64,000 nt of DNA, from assembly GCF_006569185.2 (NCBI RefSeq), contig NZ_VIGC02000005.1, positions 124,001 to 188,000 on the forward strand. Reading direction: 5' to 3'. A program made the translations under genes and the position numbers. Under the pieces are notes generated by a model. It was not told the origin of the DNA. It did no database searches and saw only the letters and a program-made list of their open reading frames with translations. The stretch comes from Litorilinea aerophila (GTDB lineage: Bacteria; Chloroflexota; Anaerolineae; Caldilineales; Caldilineaceae). The first letter of the stretch is position 1. Each line of letters opens with the position of its first letter. This document shows, in pieces, positions 29,576 to 45,634 of this stretch.

Positions 29576-30637
29576 ATGAAAAGCGATGTGATGAGCGCCT
29601 ACTTGCTCCTGGCGGCCAGCGCCCTGATTGTGGCCATGGGGGGGACGCCCCTGGTGCGGCAACTGGCGCTCCGCCTGAAGGTGGTGGATCAGCCCCAGGC
29701 CCGCAAGATCCATACCACCCCTGTGCCCCTCCTGGGCGGCGTGGCCATCTACGTGGCCTTCGCCCTGGTGCTCATCTTCTTCGGCGACCGGCGCTATGTC
29801 CACGAGGTGGTGGGCATCTTCGTGGGGGCAACCCTGGTCAGCCTGATGGGCGTGGCCGACGACCGCTGGGGCGTGGGTAGTTACATCAAGCTGGGCGGAC
29901 AGCTGGCAGCCGCCTTCATCCTCATCTACAGCGGGGTCCAGGTACGCCTGTTCAACAACTGGTTTGACCTGGTGCTGACTACCGTGTGGGTGGTGGGCAT
30001 CACCAACGCCCTTAACCTGCTGGACAACATGGACGGCCTCTCGGGCGGCATCGCCATGATCGCAGCCATCTACTTCACCCTCCTGGCCGCCATGAGCGGC
30101 CAATACCTGGTGGGCGCGCTGGCGGCCGCGTTGGCAGGTGCGTGCGCGGGCTTTTTGGTTTATAATTGGAACCCGGCCCATATTTTCATGGGCGATACGG
30201 GCAGCCTGTTCCTGGGTTTCTTGCTGGCGGCGGTCGGGATCAAGTTACGCTTCCCTTCCAACAGCAATACCATCACCTGGATGATTCCCGTCCTGGTCAT
30301 GGCGTTGCCCATTTTTGACACCACCCTCGTCTTCGTCAGCCGTCTGCGCCGCGGGAAGAACCCCTTGACGACCCCTGGCAAAGATCACCTCAGCCACCGG
30401 TTGGCCCTGCTGACCGGCAGCCGACGAGAGGCGGTCCTGCTTTGCTACCTGATCGCCGGTGCAGCAGGGCTTACGTCCGTTTTCATCACCCAGGCCACCC
30501 CGGCCGAAGCCCTGATCGTAGGGAGTGCCGTCGTTCTGGTGGCGCTGTTCGGCCTGTGGTGGCTCGAGTTTCGCAATGGCGGGGTTCGCGAGCGCGATAC
30601 CGCCGCCCCATTGGCAAGGAGTAATTCCACAAATTGA
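29576..30637 (+). CDS. MraY/WecA-family polyprenyl-phosphate sugar-1-phosphate transferase
   Basis: 353 residues with about ten membrane helices. Family motifs are [13 protein letters not shown] near the N-terminus, [18 protein letters not shown] (the DD metal/substrate pair), [15 protein letters not shown], and [12 protein letters not shown]. The basic cytoplasmic loop has [12 protein letters not shown] with the HxxHR-like sequence typical of the WecA/TagO branch and not of MraY. The enzyme would start glycan assembly by placing HexNAc-1-P on undecaprenyl phosphate. It closes the glycan locus. Its stop touches an alternative TTG start of the next gene. Confidence 0.92.
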   Translation: MKSDVMSAYLLLAASALIVAMGGTPLVRQLALRLKVVDQPQARKIHTTPVPLLGGVAIYVAFALVLIFFGDRRYVHEVVGIFVGATLVSLMGVADDRWGVGSYIKLGGQLAAAFILIYSGVQVRLFNNWFDLVLTTVWVVGITNALNLLDNMDGLSGGIAMIAAIYFTLLAAMSGQYLVGALAAALAGACAGFLVYNWNPAHIFMGDTGSLFLGFLLAAVGIKLRFPSNSNTITWMIPVLVMALPIFDTTLVFVSRLRRGKNPLTTPGKDHLSHRLALLTGSRREAVLLCYLIAGAAGLTSVFITQATPAEALIVGSAVVLVALFGLWWLEFRNGGVRERDTAAPLARSNSTN

Positions 30638-30681
30638 AAACCCACAAGACATACCCGACTTCTTCTCCGGCGGGGTCGCCC

Positions 30682-32130
30682 ATGCGACGTCGCGCCCCCA
30701 TCTTCCTGTCCTCCCGCCTCCTGGTGGCCCTGGCCCTGATGGGCGCCCTGCTCCTGGCTGGCTGTGGACGCAACCAGGAGGAGACCGCGCCGCCGGCAAC
30801 GCCGGCCCCCGCGGCCGCTGAGACGCCTGCCCCCGACCAGCCGACTCCCACCCCGACAGGGGCGCCGGCGGAGGCTCCGGCCGCGGCCACGCCCCAGGCC
30901 CAAGCGCCGGCCGCCGAGAAGGTCCCCCCGCCCGAAGGGCTGGAGCGGGGCCCCGTCAGCGAGATCCCCCCGGTCGAGCGGGTGGACATGTACGACGCAC
31001 CGCCGCCTATGGAGATCGACCCGGACAAGTACTACTACGCCACCTTTGTCACCGACCGGGGCAACATCAAGGTGCAGCTCTTCGCCAAACGGGCTCCCAA
31101 CACGGTCAACAATTTCGTCTTCCTGGCCCGCCAGGGCTTCTATGACAACACCATCTTTCACCGGGTGTTGGACGGCTTCATGGCCCAGGGCGGCGATCCC
31201 ACCGGCACCGGCACCGGCGGTCCCGGCTACGAGTTCGCCGACGAGTTTTACCCCGGCCTGAACTTCGACCGCCCCGGCCTGCTGGCCATGGCCAACCGGG
31301 GCCCCAACACCAACGGCAGCCAGTTCTTCATCACCTTCGCCCCCACCGAGTGGCTCAACGGCCAGCACACCATCTTCGGCGAGGTGATTGAGGGCGCCGA
31401 CGTGCTGGATAAGCTCACCCGCCGCGACCCCATCCAGCAGGCGGACATCCAGGGGGATACCCTGTACACGGTGATCATCGAGGAGAGCGAGAGCAGCATC
31501 CTGCCCACGCCCACCCCGTCGCCGCCGACGCCCACGCCGACGCCGACGCCGACGCCCTTCGCGCCCACCAGCCTGGAGGGTGAGCGCCCCCTGGCCCAGC
31601 TGGATCCGGCCGAACGGGCCAACTACTTCAACATTCCGCCCGAGATGGTCATCGACCCGGCCCAACGCTACGGCGCCGTGATCCGCACCACCAAGGGGGA
31701 CCTGACGGTGGAGCTCTACGCGGACAAAGCGCCGGTGGCCGTCAACAACTTCGTGGTCCTGGTGAATCTGGGCTTCTACGACCAGACCCCCATCACCCTG
31801 GTCCGGCCGGATGATTCCATCATCATTGGGGTGCCGGATAACAATCCGCTCAACGATGCCGGGTATAAATTGGCTGCAGAAGTGGGCACCGACATCGAAG
31901 CTGGCATCGGCGCGTTGACGTATATTCCGTATGAACGCCTGGCCGATGGCACGATTATGAGCAGCAGCAGCCAGTTGCTCATCGCCCTGATCGATCCACC
32001 GGCCGAGGCCAACAACACGTTCAGCTTCTTCGGCCAGGTGACGGATGGGCTGGAACTGCTCAACGAACTCACCACCGAAGACGTGATCGAGTCCATCACC
32101 ATCACCACGTCGGACGCAGCGGCCGAGTGA
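30682..32130 (+). CDS. Lipoprotein with two cyclophilin-type PPIase domains, the second degenerate
   Basis: 482 residues from ATG 30682; a TTG at 30634 with AAGGAG upstream could add 16 residues. The lipobox is LLAGC about 30 residues in, followed by a long Pro/Ala/Thr linker. Cyclophilin domain 1 (about 105-260) keeps FHRV (catalytic Arg), [11 protein letters not shown] and GSQFFIT. After a TPTPTP linker, domain 2 (about 315-480) has the same scaffold ([20 protein letters not shown]) but lacks FHR and has [10 protein letters not shown] in place of GSQFFIT, so it is probably non-catalytic. It should act outside the membrane on folding or glycan proteins. Confidence 0.9.
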   Translation: MRRRAPIFLSSRLLVALALMGALLLAGCGRNQEETAPPATPAPAAAETPAPDQPTPTPTGAPAEAPAAATPQAQAPAAEKVPPPEGLERGPVSEIPPVERVDMYDAPPPMEIDPDKYYYATFVTDRGNIKVQLFAKRAPNTVNNFVFLARQGFYDNTIFHRVLDGFMAQGGDPTGTGTGGPGYEFADEFYPGLNFDRPGLLAMANRGPNTNGSQFFITFAPTEWLNGQHTIFGEVIEGADVLDKLTRRDPIQQADIQGDTLYTVIIEESESSILPTPTPSPPTPTPTPTPTPFAPTSLEGERPLAQLDPAERANYFNIPPEMVIDPAQRYGAVIRTTKGDLTVELYADKAPVAVNNFVVLVNLGFYDQTPITLVRPDDSIIIGVPDNNPLNDAGYKLAAEVGTDIEAGIGALTYIPYERLADGTIMSSSSQLLIALIDPPAEANNTFSFFGQVTDGLELLNELTTEDVIESITITTSDAAAE

Positions 32131-32171
32131 TGGGGAGGTAATCCTTTCGCTGCCCATCAGCGTTTGCCCTG

Positions 32172-32210
32172 CCTGGCTCCCAGGCTTCTTGCCGGAGTCT
32201 GGGAGCCAGG
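32172..32210 (+). terminator. Perfect 12-bp stem after the cyclophilin gene
   Basis: CCTGGCTCCCAG (32172-32183) and CTGGGAGCCAGG (32199-32210) pair perfectly around a 15-base loop, 42 bases after the stop. No T-tract follows, so it may attenuate or protect a 3' end instead of terminating fully. Confidence 0.5.
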
Positions 32211-32237
32211 TGGGGCCCATCTGGAAGGAGCCCCTGC

Positions 32238-32855
32238 ATGTCCCAGGAAAGTTCCAACGCACAACCGCTGGCAGGTGCGGCTGCCTTCGACATCAACCGG
32301 CTCTTCTCCCAGCGGGCCCGCCGCTGGCTGGGCACGGCGGCCATCCTGGCCATCGTGGTGGTCAGCTTTTGGCTGGCTTTCAATCCCCAGTGGGTAGAAC
32401 GCTTCGGCCGCTGGGGCTACGTGGGGGCTTTCTTTATCAGCATGATCGCCAGCGCCACCATCATTCTGCCCGCGCCGGGTATCGCCGTCATCATCGCCAT
32501 GGGCACGGCCCTGGATCCGGTCTTGCTGGGCATCGTGGCCGGGTTGGGGAGCGCAGTGGGCGAGCTCAGCGGCTACCTGGCCGGCGCCAGCGGCCGCGCC
32601 TTTATCCCCGAGGAGCAACGGGTCTATTTCAACCGCCTGCACGGCCTGACCGACCGCTACGGCGCCGTGTTGCTGGCGGCCCTGGCCGCCGTACCCTTTC
32701 CCCTCTTCGACCTGGCGGGCGTCTGCGCCGGCATGTTGCGCATGAACATCCTGGTCTTTCTGGCGGCTGTGGCCGTCGGCAAGAGCATCAAATACATCAT
32801 CCTGATCCTGGTGGGCACCGCCCCGCTTCACATGCTGCACCAACTCTTCCCATAG
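32238..32855 (+). CDS. VTT-domain (DedA/TVP38-like) membrane protein
   Basis: 205 residues with about five hydrophobic segments. The VTT fold is marked by GYVGAFFISMIASATIILPAPG and, further on, VAGLGSAVGELSGYLAGASGR and AAVPFPLFDLAGVCAGMLRM. A soluble N-terminal tail of about 25 residues precedes the first helix. DedA/TVP38 proteins are thought to translocate undecaprenyl phosphate or phospholipids; either would suit the neighbouring glycan locus. That functional link is inferred. Confidence 0.83.
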   Translation: MSQESSNAQPLAGAAAFDINRLFSQRARRWLGTAAILAIVVVSFWLAFNPQWVERFGRWGYVGAFFISMIASATIILPAPGIAVIIAMGTALDPVLLGIVAGLGSAVGELSGYLAGASGRAFIPEEQRVYFNRLHGLTDRYGAVLLAALAAVPFPLFDLAGVCAGMLRMNILVFLAAVAVGKSIKYIILILVGTAPLHMLHQLFP

Positions 32856-33055
32856 CCCGGCTGCTGCCCCATTCCAGATTTGCCGGAACAATCGGCCGGG
32901 CATGACCGTCTCCTGAGTGAATCCCGACCCCGGCTCGCCGGCGCAGGGACGGGCCTTGTGCCACGCCATCCTGCAGGGGTGCCTTGCGCCATTGTGCAGC
33001 TGGGCTGGACGGGCTGCGTCGTCGTCACCGCCTGCGAATCCATGGAGAACTGTTC

Positions 33056-39139
<6,084 letters not shown>

Positions 39140-39142
39140 GAA

Positions 39143-39187
39143 ATAATTGGGGATGGGCAGGGCATTGCCCTGCCCATCCCCAATTAT
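39143..39187. terminator. Bidirectional terminator: perfect 22-bp stem
   Basis: Arms at 39143-39164 and 39166-39187 are exact reverse complements (core GGGGATGGGCAGGGCA) with a single-base loop. It lies four bases after the A2M stop and four bases before the end of the convergent aldo/keto reductase gene, so it can serve both. Confidence 0.85.
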
Positions 39188-39190
39188 GTG

Positions 39191-40048
39191 TTACGCAAAC
39201 AGGGGCGTCATGTGCTGCCGGTTGACCACGGCCGCGATCTCTTCGTCGCTGGGCCGACGCTCAAAGCGGCTGGCGGCATCCAACACCTTGGGCAGGAGGT
39301 GGATGTCGCCCACGGTGTTCAGGAAGAGACCCGGCCGGCCGATGACCCAGTGCACGGCCACGTCGATGTCCGCCTGATCTTCCAGGGGCTGGTACCAGGT
39401 GCTGCGGGTGCGCTCGTGGGTAGCCCACGGCCCCCGGGTGATGGATTTGATGGTCTGCACCGCCACGTTGCGCTCCTGGCAGAGGGCAAAGAGCCGCTCG
39501 AAGTCCTGGGCGTAGCGCGTGTTCTGCATCATGGGGTAGTTGTAGGGCAACAGCACCGAGTCGAAGTCAAAGTGCTCCAGGCTGCGGCGATGCATGGCCG
39601 GGGCATGCAGGCCGTGACCGGTGACGCCGATGAAGCGGACCAGCCCCTGCTCCCGGGCCTCTACCAGGGCTTCCAGCGCGCCGCCAGGCCCCATGGCCAC
39701 ATCCCAATCGTCCGGGTGGACCAGGTTGTGAAGCTGGATCAGATCCACCGAGTCTACCTGAAGCCGCTCCAGGGAGCGGTGGAACTCCTCCTTGGCCTTC
39801 TGATAGGTGCGTTCCCCGGTCTTGGTGGCCAGGAAGAAGGTCTTGCGGTGCTCCTTCATCCATGGCCCGATGCGCAACTCGGCGTCGCCGTAGCTGGCAG
39901 CTGTGTCAATGTGGTTGACGCCATACTCCAGCAGCACCTCCAGGGTGCGGTCAGCCTCTTCCTGGGTGACCCGGCTCAGGGCCGCTGCCCCGAAGATGGT
40001 CACCGTGCTCATGTGGCCGGTCCGGCCGAATGCTTGTTTGCGAATCAT
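39191..40048 (-). CDS. Aldo/keto reductase
   Basis: 285 residues of TIM-barrel AKR type. Features are the N-terminal [19 protein letters not shown], the catalytic Asp-Tyr region [17 protein letters not shown], the Lys in [18 protein letters not shown], and the His in IQLHNLV. AAGGAG is 12 bases upstream of the start. It is the last gene of the lar operon, and its first 98 bases overlap the 3' end of larC in another frame. Substrate is unknown; the operon position suggests an alpha-hydroxy acid or sugar-derived carbonyl. Confidence 0.9.
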   Translation of the reverse strand: MIRKQAFGRTGHMSTVTIFGAAALSRVTQEEADRTLEVLLEYGVNHIDTAASYGDAELRIGPWMKEHRKTFFLATKTGERTYQKAKEEFHRSLERLQVDSVDLIQLHNLVHPDDWDVAMGPGGALEALVEAREQGLVRFIGVTGHGLHAPAMHRRSLEHFDFDSVLLPYNYPMMQNTRYAQDFERLFALCQERNVAVQTIKSITRGPWATHERTRSTWYQPLEDQADIDVAVHWVIGRPGLFLNTVGDIHLLPKVLDAASRFERRPSDEEIAAVVNRQHMTPLFA

Positions 40049-41291
40049 GGTCCATGTGCTCCTTCTTGTCTTGTGCTGCTAAATTTTGCGTTTCGGGAAC
40101 TCGTGTTTCCCAATAGGCCTGTCCCGCGGCCAGCGCGGCCTCGTAGACCAGGCGCACCGGCACGCGATGGGCTTCCGCGACATCCACACACGCGTCGTAC
40201 TCCGGTTTCACCCCCCACACTTCGCCGCCCACCCGCTTGACCTTGACCGGAACAGGGCCGAAGCGGGTCTCGACCATCTCCAGATGCCGTTGGGCCTCGT
40301 GGCGGCGTACCCCGTAGACTCGCACGCCCAGGGTGGTGCTTTCCCGCAGCAGCAGGGTGGACAGGGCCTTTTCCTGTTCGGCCCGGGCCAACACGCTGAG
40401 CAGGACGCCCGGTCGGCCTTTCTTCATCTGGATGGGCGTGGTCCAGACGTCCAGCGCACCGTGGGCGAAGAGTTGACGGCTGACCGCGGCGTAGAGCTCC
40501 GGGTTCATGTCGTCGATGTTGGTCTCCAGCACCACCAGGGGCGTGCCCTGGCTCTCTGACCGGATCTCCTCGCCCAGCCACAGGCGGGCCAGGTTGGGCC
40601 AGTCGAACTCCTTGCGCCCCGCGCCCAGGCCGATGCGCTGCACGGCCATGGGGGGCTGTCCGAAGGTGGCCAGCTCCGCCAACAGCGCCGCGCCGGTGGG
40701 GGTGACCAGTTCGCCGGGGCCAGGTGCAGGCCGGGTGGGCGCCTGGACTGCGGCCAGCAGCTCCAGGGTGGCCGGTGCCGGCAGGGGGATGGGGCCGTGG
40801 GCGCTTCGGGTCCACCCTTCACCCAGGGGCACAGAGCCGGCGTAGAGCCGGCGGATGCCCAGGGCATGGAGCCCGGCGCAGACCCCCACGATGTCGATGA
40901 TGGCGTCCAGGGCGCCCACCTCGTGGAAGTGGATCTCCTCCACCGACACGCCGTGGACGGCCGCCTCTGCGTGGGCCAGCCGGGTGAAGACCCGGATGGC
41001 GGCCTCGCGGACGGCAGTGGGCAAGTCGGCTGCCTGGATGATCTGGCGGATGTCGGCCAGGTGCCGATGGACATGTCCCTCGGCCGCCTCCACCGTCACC
41101 AGGGTGGCCCGCAATGGCCCCCGCATCACCGGCTCCGCCCGAATTGCCCAGCCGGGACCGTTTGGCGTCGGCGGCAGGTGCAGCCGGTGGATGGTCGCCT
41201 GGAGCTCTGCCAGGGGCCAGCCTGCATCCACCAGGCAGCCCAGGAACATATCGCCGGAGATGCCCGACGGCAGGTCCAGGTATCCGATCAT
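39951..41291 (-). CDS. larC: Nickel pincer cofactor biosynthesis protein LarC
   Basis: 446 residues. The N-terminal block [22 protein letters not shown] and [21 protein letters not shown] are LarC (DUF111) signatures; [14 protein letters not shown] and the C-terminal VGVKPEYD-like segment complete the fold. LarC inserts nickel into the pincer dinucleotide in a CTP-dependent step. It starts inside the larE stop (ATGA). About 45 residues at the C-terminus, after AYWETRV, are of low complexity (His/Gly/Pro-rich) and extend past the usual end into the start of the AKR gene; this tail may be a read-out after loss of an earlier stop. Confidence 0.93.
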   Translation of the reverse strand: MIGYLDLPSGISGDMFLGCLVDAGWPLAELQATIHRLHLPPTPNGPGWAIRAEPVMRGPLRATLVTVEAAEGHVHRHLADIRQIIQAADLPTAVREAAIRVFTRLAHAEAAVHGVSVEEIHFHEVGALDAIIDIVGVCAGLHALGIRRLYAGSVPLGEGWTRSAHGPIPLPAPATLELLAAVQAPTRPAPGPGELVTPTGAALLAELATFGQPPMAVQRIGLGAGRKEFDWPNLARLWLGEEIRSESQGTPLVVLETNIDDMNPELYAAVSRQLFAHGALDVWTTPIQMKKGRPGVLLSVLARAEQEKALSTLLLRESTTLGVRVYGVRRHEAQRHLEMVETRFGPVPVKVKRVGGEVWGVKPEYDACVDVAEAHRVPVRLVYEAALAAGQAYWETRVPETQNLAAQDKKEHMDHDSQTSIRPDRPHEHGDHLRGSGPEPGHPGRG

Positions 41292-42178
41292 ACGGCCAGC
41301 AGCTCCGCCAGGGGGACCACCGCGCTGGCGGCTGCCCCATTTTGGGAGCCAGGAGCTCCCTGGCCGCGGAAGCCGGCCAGATCCAGGGTGACGAAGCGGT
41401 AGCCGGCGGCCTGAACGCCTGCCACGATGGCCTCCCGGTGCTCCAGCGCCCGGAGGAAGTCCGCCACCGGCAGCTCGATGCGGGCGATCTCGCCGTGATG
41501 GCGAACCCGGAACTGGCGGAAGCCCAGTTCGACCAACACATCCTCTGCCGTTTCGATCTGCCGCAGCAACTCGGGGGTGATGGGCGTGCCATGGGGCACC
41601 CTGGACGAGAGGCAGGCCATGGCCGGCTTGTCCCAGACGGGGAGGCCTAGATGACGGGCGATGGCCCGTACTTCGTCCTTGGTGATGCCCAGCTCGGCCA
41701 GGGGCGAGCGCACCTGACGTTCCCGGGCGGCAGCAATGCCGGGCCGATAGTCCCCCAGGTCGCTGGCATTGGTGCCGTCCACCACCGCGTGCCAGCCTTC
41801 CTGGGCGGCGATGGCCTTCAGCCGGTCGTGGAGCTCGGACTTACAGAAGTAGCAACGATTGTTGGGGTTGGCCGCGTAGTTGGGATCCAGATATTCTTCC
41901 GTGTTGATGGTGCGGTAGGGGACGCCCAGCTCCTCGGCCAATTTGATCGCGTCCCGCATCTCCCGGGTGGGGTAACTGGGGGAAATGCCGATGCAGGCCA
42001 GGGCGCGCTCGCCCAGCTCCTGGTGGGCCACGGCCATGACCAGGGCACTGTCCACCCCGCCGGAGTAGGCCACCAGTACCGAGCCCAGTTCCCGCAGGGT
42101 TTCCCGTAGCCGGGCCAGTTTCTGGGCCACTTCGGGCGTCAGCTCCGCTACCTGTTCGCTGGCATGTTTGGGTTCCAT
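41288..42178 (-). CDS. larE: ATP-dependent sacrificial sulfur transferase LarE
   Basis: 296 residues from the MEPKHASEQV start; a longer frame to 42235 would begin inside a dispersed repeat. The PP-loop SGGVDS is at residues 39-44. Cysteines 109 and 112 (CYFC, context NNRCYFCKSELHD) and 189 (AMACLSSR) form a CxxC...C set. In the Lactiplantibacillus enzyme a single cysteine is sacrificed, whereas homologues with three cysteines are reported to hold a [4Fe-4S] cluster, so this one probably belongs to the cluster-type class. It sulfurates the dicarboxypyridine made by LarB. Confidence 0.92.
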   Translation of the reverse strand: MEPKHASEQVAELTPEVAQKLARLRETLRELGSVLVAYSGGVDSALVMAVAHQELGERALACIGISPSYPTREMRDAIKLAEELGVPYRTINTEEYLDPNYAANPNNRCYFCKSELHDRLKAIAAQEGWHAVVDGTNASDLGDYRPGIAAARERQVRSPLAELGITKDEVRAIARHLGLPVWDKPAMACLSSRVPHGTPITPELLRQIETAEDVLVELGFRQFRVRHHGEIARIELPVADFLRALEHREAIVAGVQAAGYRFVTLDLAGFRGQGAPGSQNGAAASAVVPLAELLAV

Positions 42179-42207
42179 GGTTCTCATCTCAGTTCGTTGA
42201 ACGAAAG

Positions 42208-42283
42208 GGGATCCACAGATTTCCCAGAGGAACACAGATTTTCTTCGCCTCTATCTGTGCAATCTGTGTTATCTGTGGACCCA
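42208..42283. repeat. CACAGAT-type inverted repeat between larB and larE
   Basis: The ends GGGATCCACAGAT and ATCTGTGGACCC are near-perfect inverted repeats. Internal CACAGATT and AATCTGTG copies make it a nested palindrome of about 76 bases. Degenerate relatives lie at 58895-58947 and about 21190-21225. It sits in the 118-base gap between larB and larE. Confidence 0.7.
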
Positions 42284-42296
42284 ATTCTTGTCGAGT

Positions 42297-43097
42297 TTAC
42301 GGGCTGCCCAGGGCCGGCTGGGCCGACCGGGCACGTTCCTGGGCGTCGACGATGCGCTGGTTGATCAGGGCGGCCAGGTGGCCGGCGCCGAAGCCGTTGT
42401 CGATGTTGACCACCGCCACGCCCGAGGCGCAGCTGTTGAGCATGGCCAGCAGCGCGGCCAGCCCGCCGAAGCTGGCGCCGTAGCCCACCGAGGTGGGCAC
42501 GGCAATTACAGGGGCATCGGTCAGGCCGCCCACCACGCTGGCCAGAGCGCCCTCCATGCCCGCCGCCACTACCACCACGTTGGCCGTCTGCACCGTCTGC
42601 ACGTGGGGCAGGAGCCGGTGGAGCCCGGCCACACCCACGTCTACGATGCGTTGGGGGCGATGGCCCATGAGCTCCAGGGTCAGGATGGCTTCCTCCAGGA
42701 CCGGCAGGTCGCTGGTGCCGGCGGCCACGGCCACCACGCCGGGGTGGCGGGGCTGATCCGGCTCCCGGTCCAGCCAGAGGCAGCGGGCCAGCTCGTGGTA
42801 TTGGAGATCCGGCACCAGGCGCCGGGCGGCGGCGTACTGTTCGGGCGTGGCCCGGGTGCCCAGCAGCCGGGGGCCCCGATCCGCCAGGCGGGCAGCGATC
42901 CCGGCCACCTGTTCCGGGGTCTTTCCGGCGCAGAAGATGACCTCTGGAAAGCCCCAGCGCAGGTGGCGGTGGTGGTCCAGGGTGGCATAGTCGAGACTCT
43001 CGAAGGGGAGGGCCCGCAACGCCTGGAGCGCGGCGTCCACATCCCGTTCTCCACTGGCCACCTGTTGGAGCAGGTGGCGCAAGGCCTGTTGATCCAT
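42297..43097 (-). CDS. larB: Nickel pincer cofactor biosynthesis protein LarB
   Basis: 266 residues beginning MDQQALRHLLQQVASGERDV; ATG 43115 (MKREVT...) is an alternative and the longer open frame has no family similarity. PurE-like LarB motifs are seen in VDVGVAGLHRLL, VVVAAGMEGALASVVGGL, and AVPTSVGYGASFGG followed by VVNIDNGFGAGHLAAL. LarB carboxylates and hydrolyses nicotinic acid adenine dinucleotide to start pincer synthesis. It is the first lar gene after the flanking AKR (30-base gap). Confidence 0.93.
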   Translation of the reverse strand: MDQQALRHLLQQVASGERDVDAALQALRALPFESLDYATLDHHRHLRWGFPEVIFCAGKTPEQVAGIAARLADRGPRLLGTRATPEQYAAARRLVPDLQYHELARCLWLDREPDQPRHPGVVAVAAGTSDLPVLEEAILTLELMGHRPQRIVDVGVAGLHRLLPHVQTVQTANVVVVAAGMEGALASVVGGLTDAPVIAVPTSVGYGASFGGLAALLAMLNSCASGVAVVNIDNGFGAGHLAALINQRIVDAQERARSAQPALGSP

Positions 43098-43126
43098 AGT
43101 TACTTCACGCTTCATGCTGGCCGCCC

Positions 43127-44137
43127 CTACCAGCGGAACTGGTGGGGGCCGAAGTCTGCTTCGTAGAAGGGGGAGACCATGCGGCCGGGGGGCACCAGCC
43201 GGTCGATGGCCGCCCGATCCTCGTCGGTGATGGTGACCTCCAGGGCGCCCAGGTTGTCCTCCAATTGCTCCATGGTGCGGGGGCCGATGATGGGGCTGGT
43301 GATGCCGGGCTGATGCATGCACCAGGCCAGGGCCAGCTGGGCCAGGGTGCAGCCTTTGGCCTGGGCCAGGGGCTGGAGCCCTTCCACCACGTCGTAGAGT
43401 TCATCGGTCTTGCGTCGGGCCAGGCGGGGGTTGTCTTCCACGTTGGCATAGCGGGCCCCCTCAGGCGACGGATTTTCCCGGGTGTATTTGCCCGTGAGGA
43501 GGCCGCCGGCCAGGGGACTCCACGGGATGATGCCGATGCCGTAGGTCTGGGCCATGGGGATCAGCTCCCGCTCGATGCGCCGGTCCAGGATGTGGTAGGG
43601 GGGCTGCTCGGTGACAAAGCGGTTGAGCCCCAGCTCCTTGGAGACCCACAGGGCTTCCATGACCTGCCAGGCGGCAAAGGTGCTGGTGCCGATGTAACGG
43701 ACCTTGCCGGCGCGGATCAGGTCGTCCAGGGCGCGCAGGGTCTCGTCGATGGGGGTATCGGAGCGGGGCCGGTGGATCTGGTAGAGGTCGATGTAGTCGG
43801 TCTGCAGGCGGCGCAGGCTGGCCTCGCACTGTTCGATGATGTGGCGGCGACTGCTGCCGGCCGCGTTGGGGTCATCGTCGTCCATGCGGCCGTGGACCTT
43901 GGTAGCCAGGATCACCCGGTGGCGCTTGCCATTGCGCTTCAGGGCTTCGCCCACCACCTCTTCGCTGCGGCCCCGGCTGTAGACGTTGGCCGTGTCCAGG
44001 AAGTTGATACCGGCGTCCAACGCCCGGTCGATGATGGCATAGGAATCTTCGGGGGAAGTGCGGCCGCCGAACATCATGCACCCCAGGCAGAGGGGGCTGA
44101 CTTTGACGGCTGTGCGACCTAAAGAGCGGTATTCCAT
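43127..44137 (-). CDS. Aldo/keto reductase (first gene of the lar operon)
   Basis: 336 residues from the ATG with AAGGAG eight bases upstream; a longer frame to 44155 would place its start before that site. AKR motifs: MEYRSLGRTAVKVSPLCLG, NFLDTANVYSRGRSEEVVG, VILATKVHG, DLYQIHRP, and the NADP-binding C-terminus SPIIGPRTMEQLEDNL. It resembles the YajO/general oxidoreductase group. It differs from the AKR at 39191, so the operon carries two distinct reductases. Substrate unknown. Confidence 0.92.
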   Translation of the reverse strand: MEYRSLGRTAVKVSPLCLGCMMFGGRTSPEDSYAIIDRALDAGINFLDTANVYSRGRSEEVVGEALKRNGKRHRVILATKVHGRMDDDDPNAAGSSRRHIIEQCEASLRRLQTDYIDLYQIHRPRSDTPIDETLRALDDLIRAGKVRYIGTSTFAAWQVMEALWVSKELGLNRFVTEQPPYHILDRRIERELIPMAQTYGIGIIPWSPLAGGLLTGKYTRENPSPEGARYANVEDNPRLARRKTDELYDVVEGLQPLAQAKGCTLAQLALAWCMHQPGITSPIIGPRTMEQLEDNLGALEVTITDEDRAAIDRLVPPGRMVSPFYEADFGPHQFRW

Positions 44138-44300
44138 TTTGGATTCTCCTTGCAACTTGCCGAATCCAGCGATCCAAGTCGGTATGGATGGGCAGTCGGT
44201 TGGGTAAAGAGCTGAGGGCGGAACGCGGCCTGAGCTCGGGGAAGCGGCCAGGGGAGCCGGATGCCCCGGCCCACGGTGCGTTCATTAGTTCACTACAATA

Positions 44301-44329
44301 ATTATATCACACGGCCCATTGGGGCGGAA
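44301..44329 (-). promoter_or_regulatory. Candidate promoter for the AKR-larBEC operon
   Basis: A perfect TATAAT on the minus strand (44301-44306) lies in a short AT-rich island; 17 bases upstream is a weak TTCCGC. The distance to the start codon is about 165 bases, which leaves a long leader. Confidence 0.4.
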
Positions 44330-44359
44330 TCGCAGCGGGGAATGCGAGGAAATTGGGGA

Positions 44360-44391
44360 GAGGCCGGACGCCCCATGCAGCGCCCGACCTC
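44360..44391 (-). terminator. Hairpin after ino1
   Basis: Twelve-base arms (44360-44371 and 44380-44391) pair fully as minus-strand RNA if two G-U pairs are allowed; as plus-strand RNA the same positions would be A-C mismatches. This indicates the hairpin belongs to the lacI-ino1 transcript. Only a weak T-stretch follows. Confidence 0.5.
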
Positions 44392-44465
44392 TGTTTGTCG
44401 TGTTCCTGTGTTTGCCGTGTTCCTGGGCAGGTGGAGAAAATGGCCGGCGGTCCGGGGTGAATTTG

Positions 44466-45596
<1,131 letters not shown>

Positions 45597-45634
45597 CCCT
45601 TCATCCTTTCTGGTTGGTCTTTGAAGCAGCTTAC

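Larger units (their letters stand above)
44138..44465. other. Intergenic region: lar promoter side and ino1 3' end
   Basis: This 328-base gap holds a candidate leftward -10 box for the AKR-lar operon (TATAAT on the minus strand at 44301-44306, with only a weak -35 TTCCGC 17 bases away) and the hairpin at 44360-44391 after ino1. Nothing else convincing was seen. Confidence 0.5.

Noticed and set aside
30166-30175. TATAAT inside the WecA-type gene
   Set aside because: It is within codons for a conserved membrane segment and no matching -35 or downstream start is close.
30445-32262. Open minus-strand frame of 605 codons
   Set aside because: Antisense to the cyclophilin lipoprotein gene; Arg/Gly-rich translation, no ribosome binding site, no recognisable domain.
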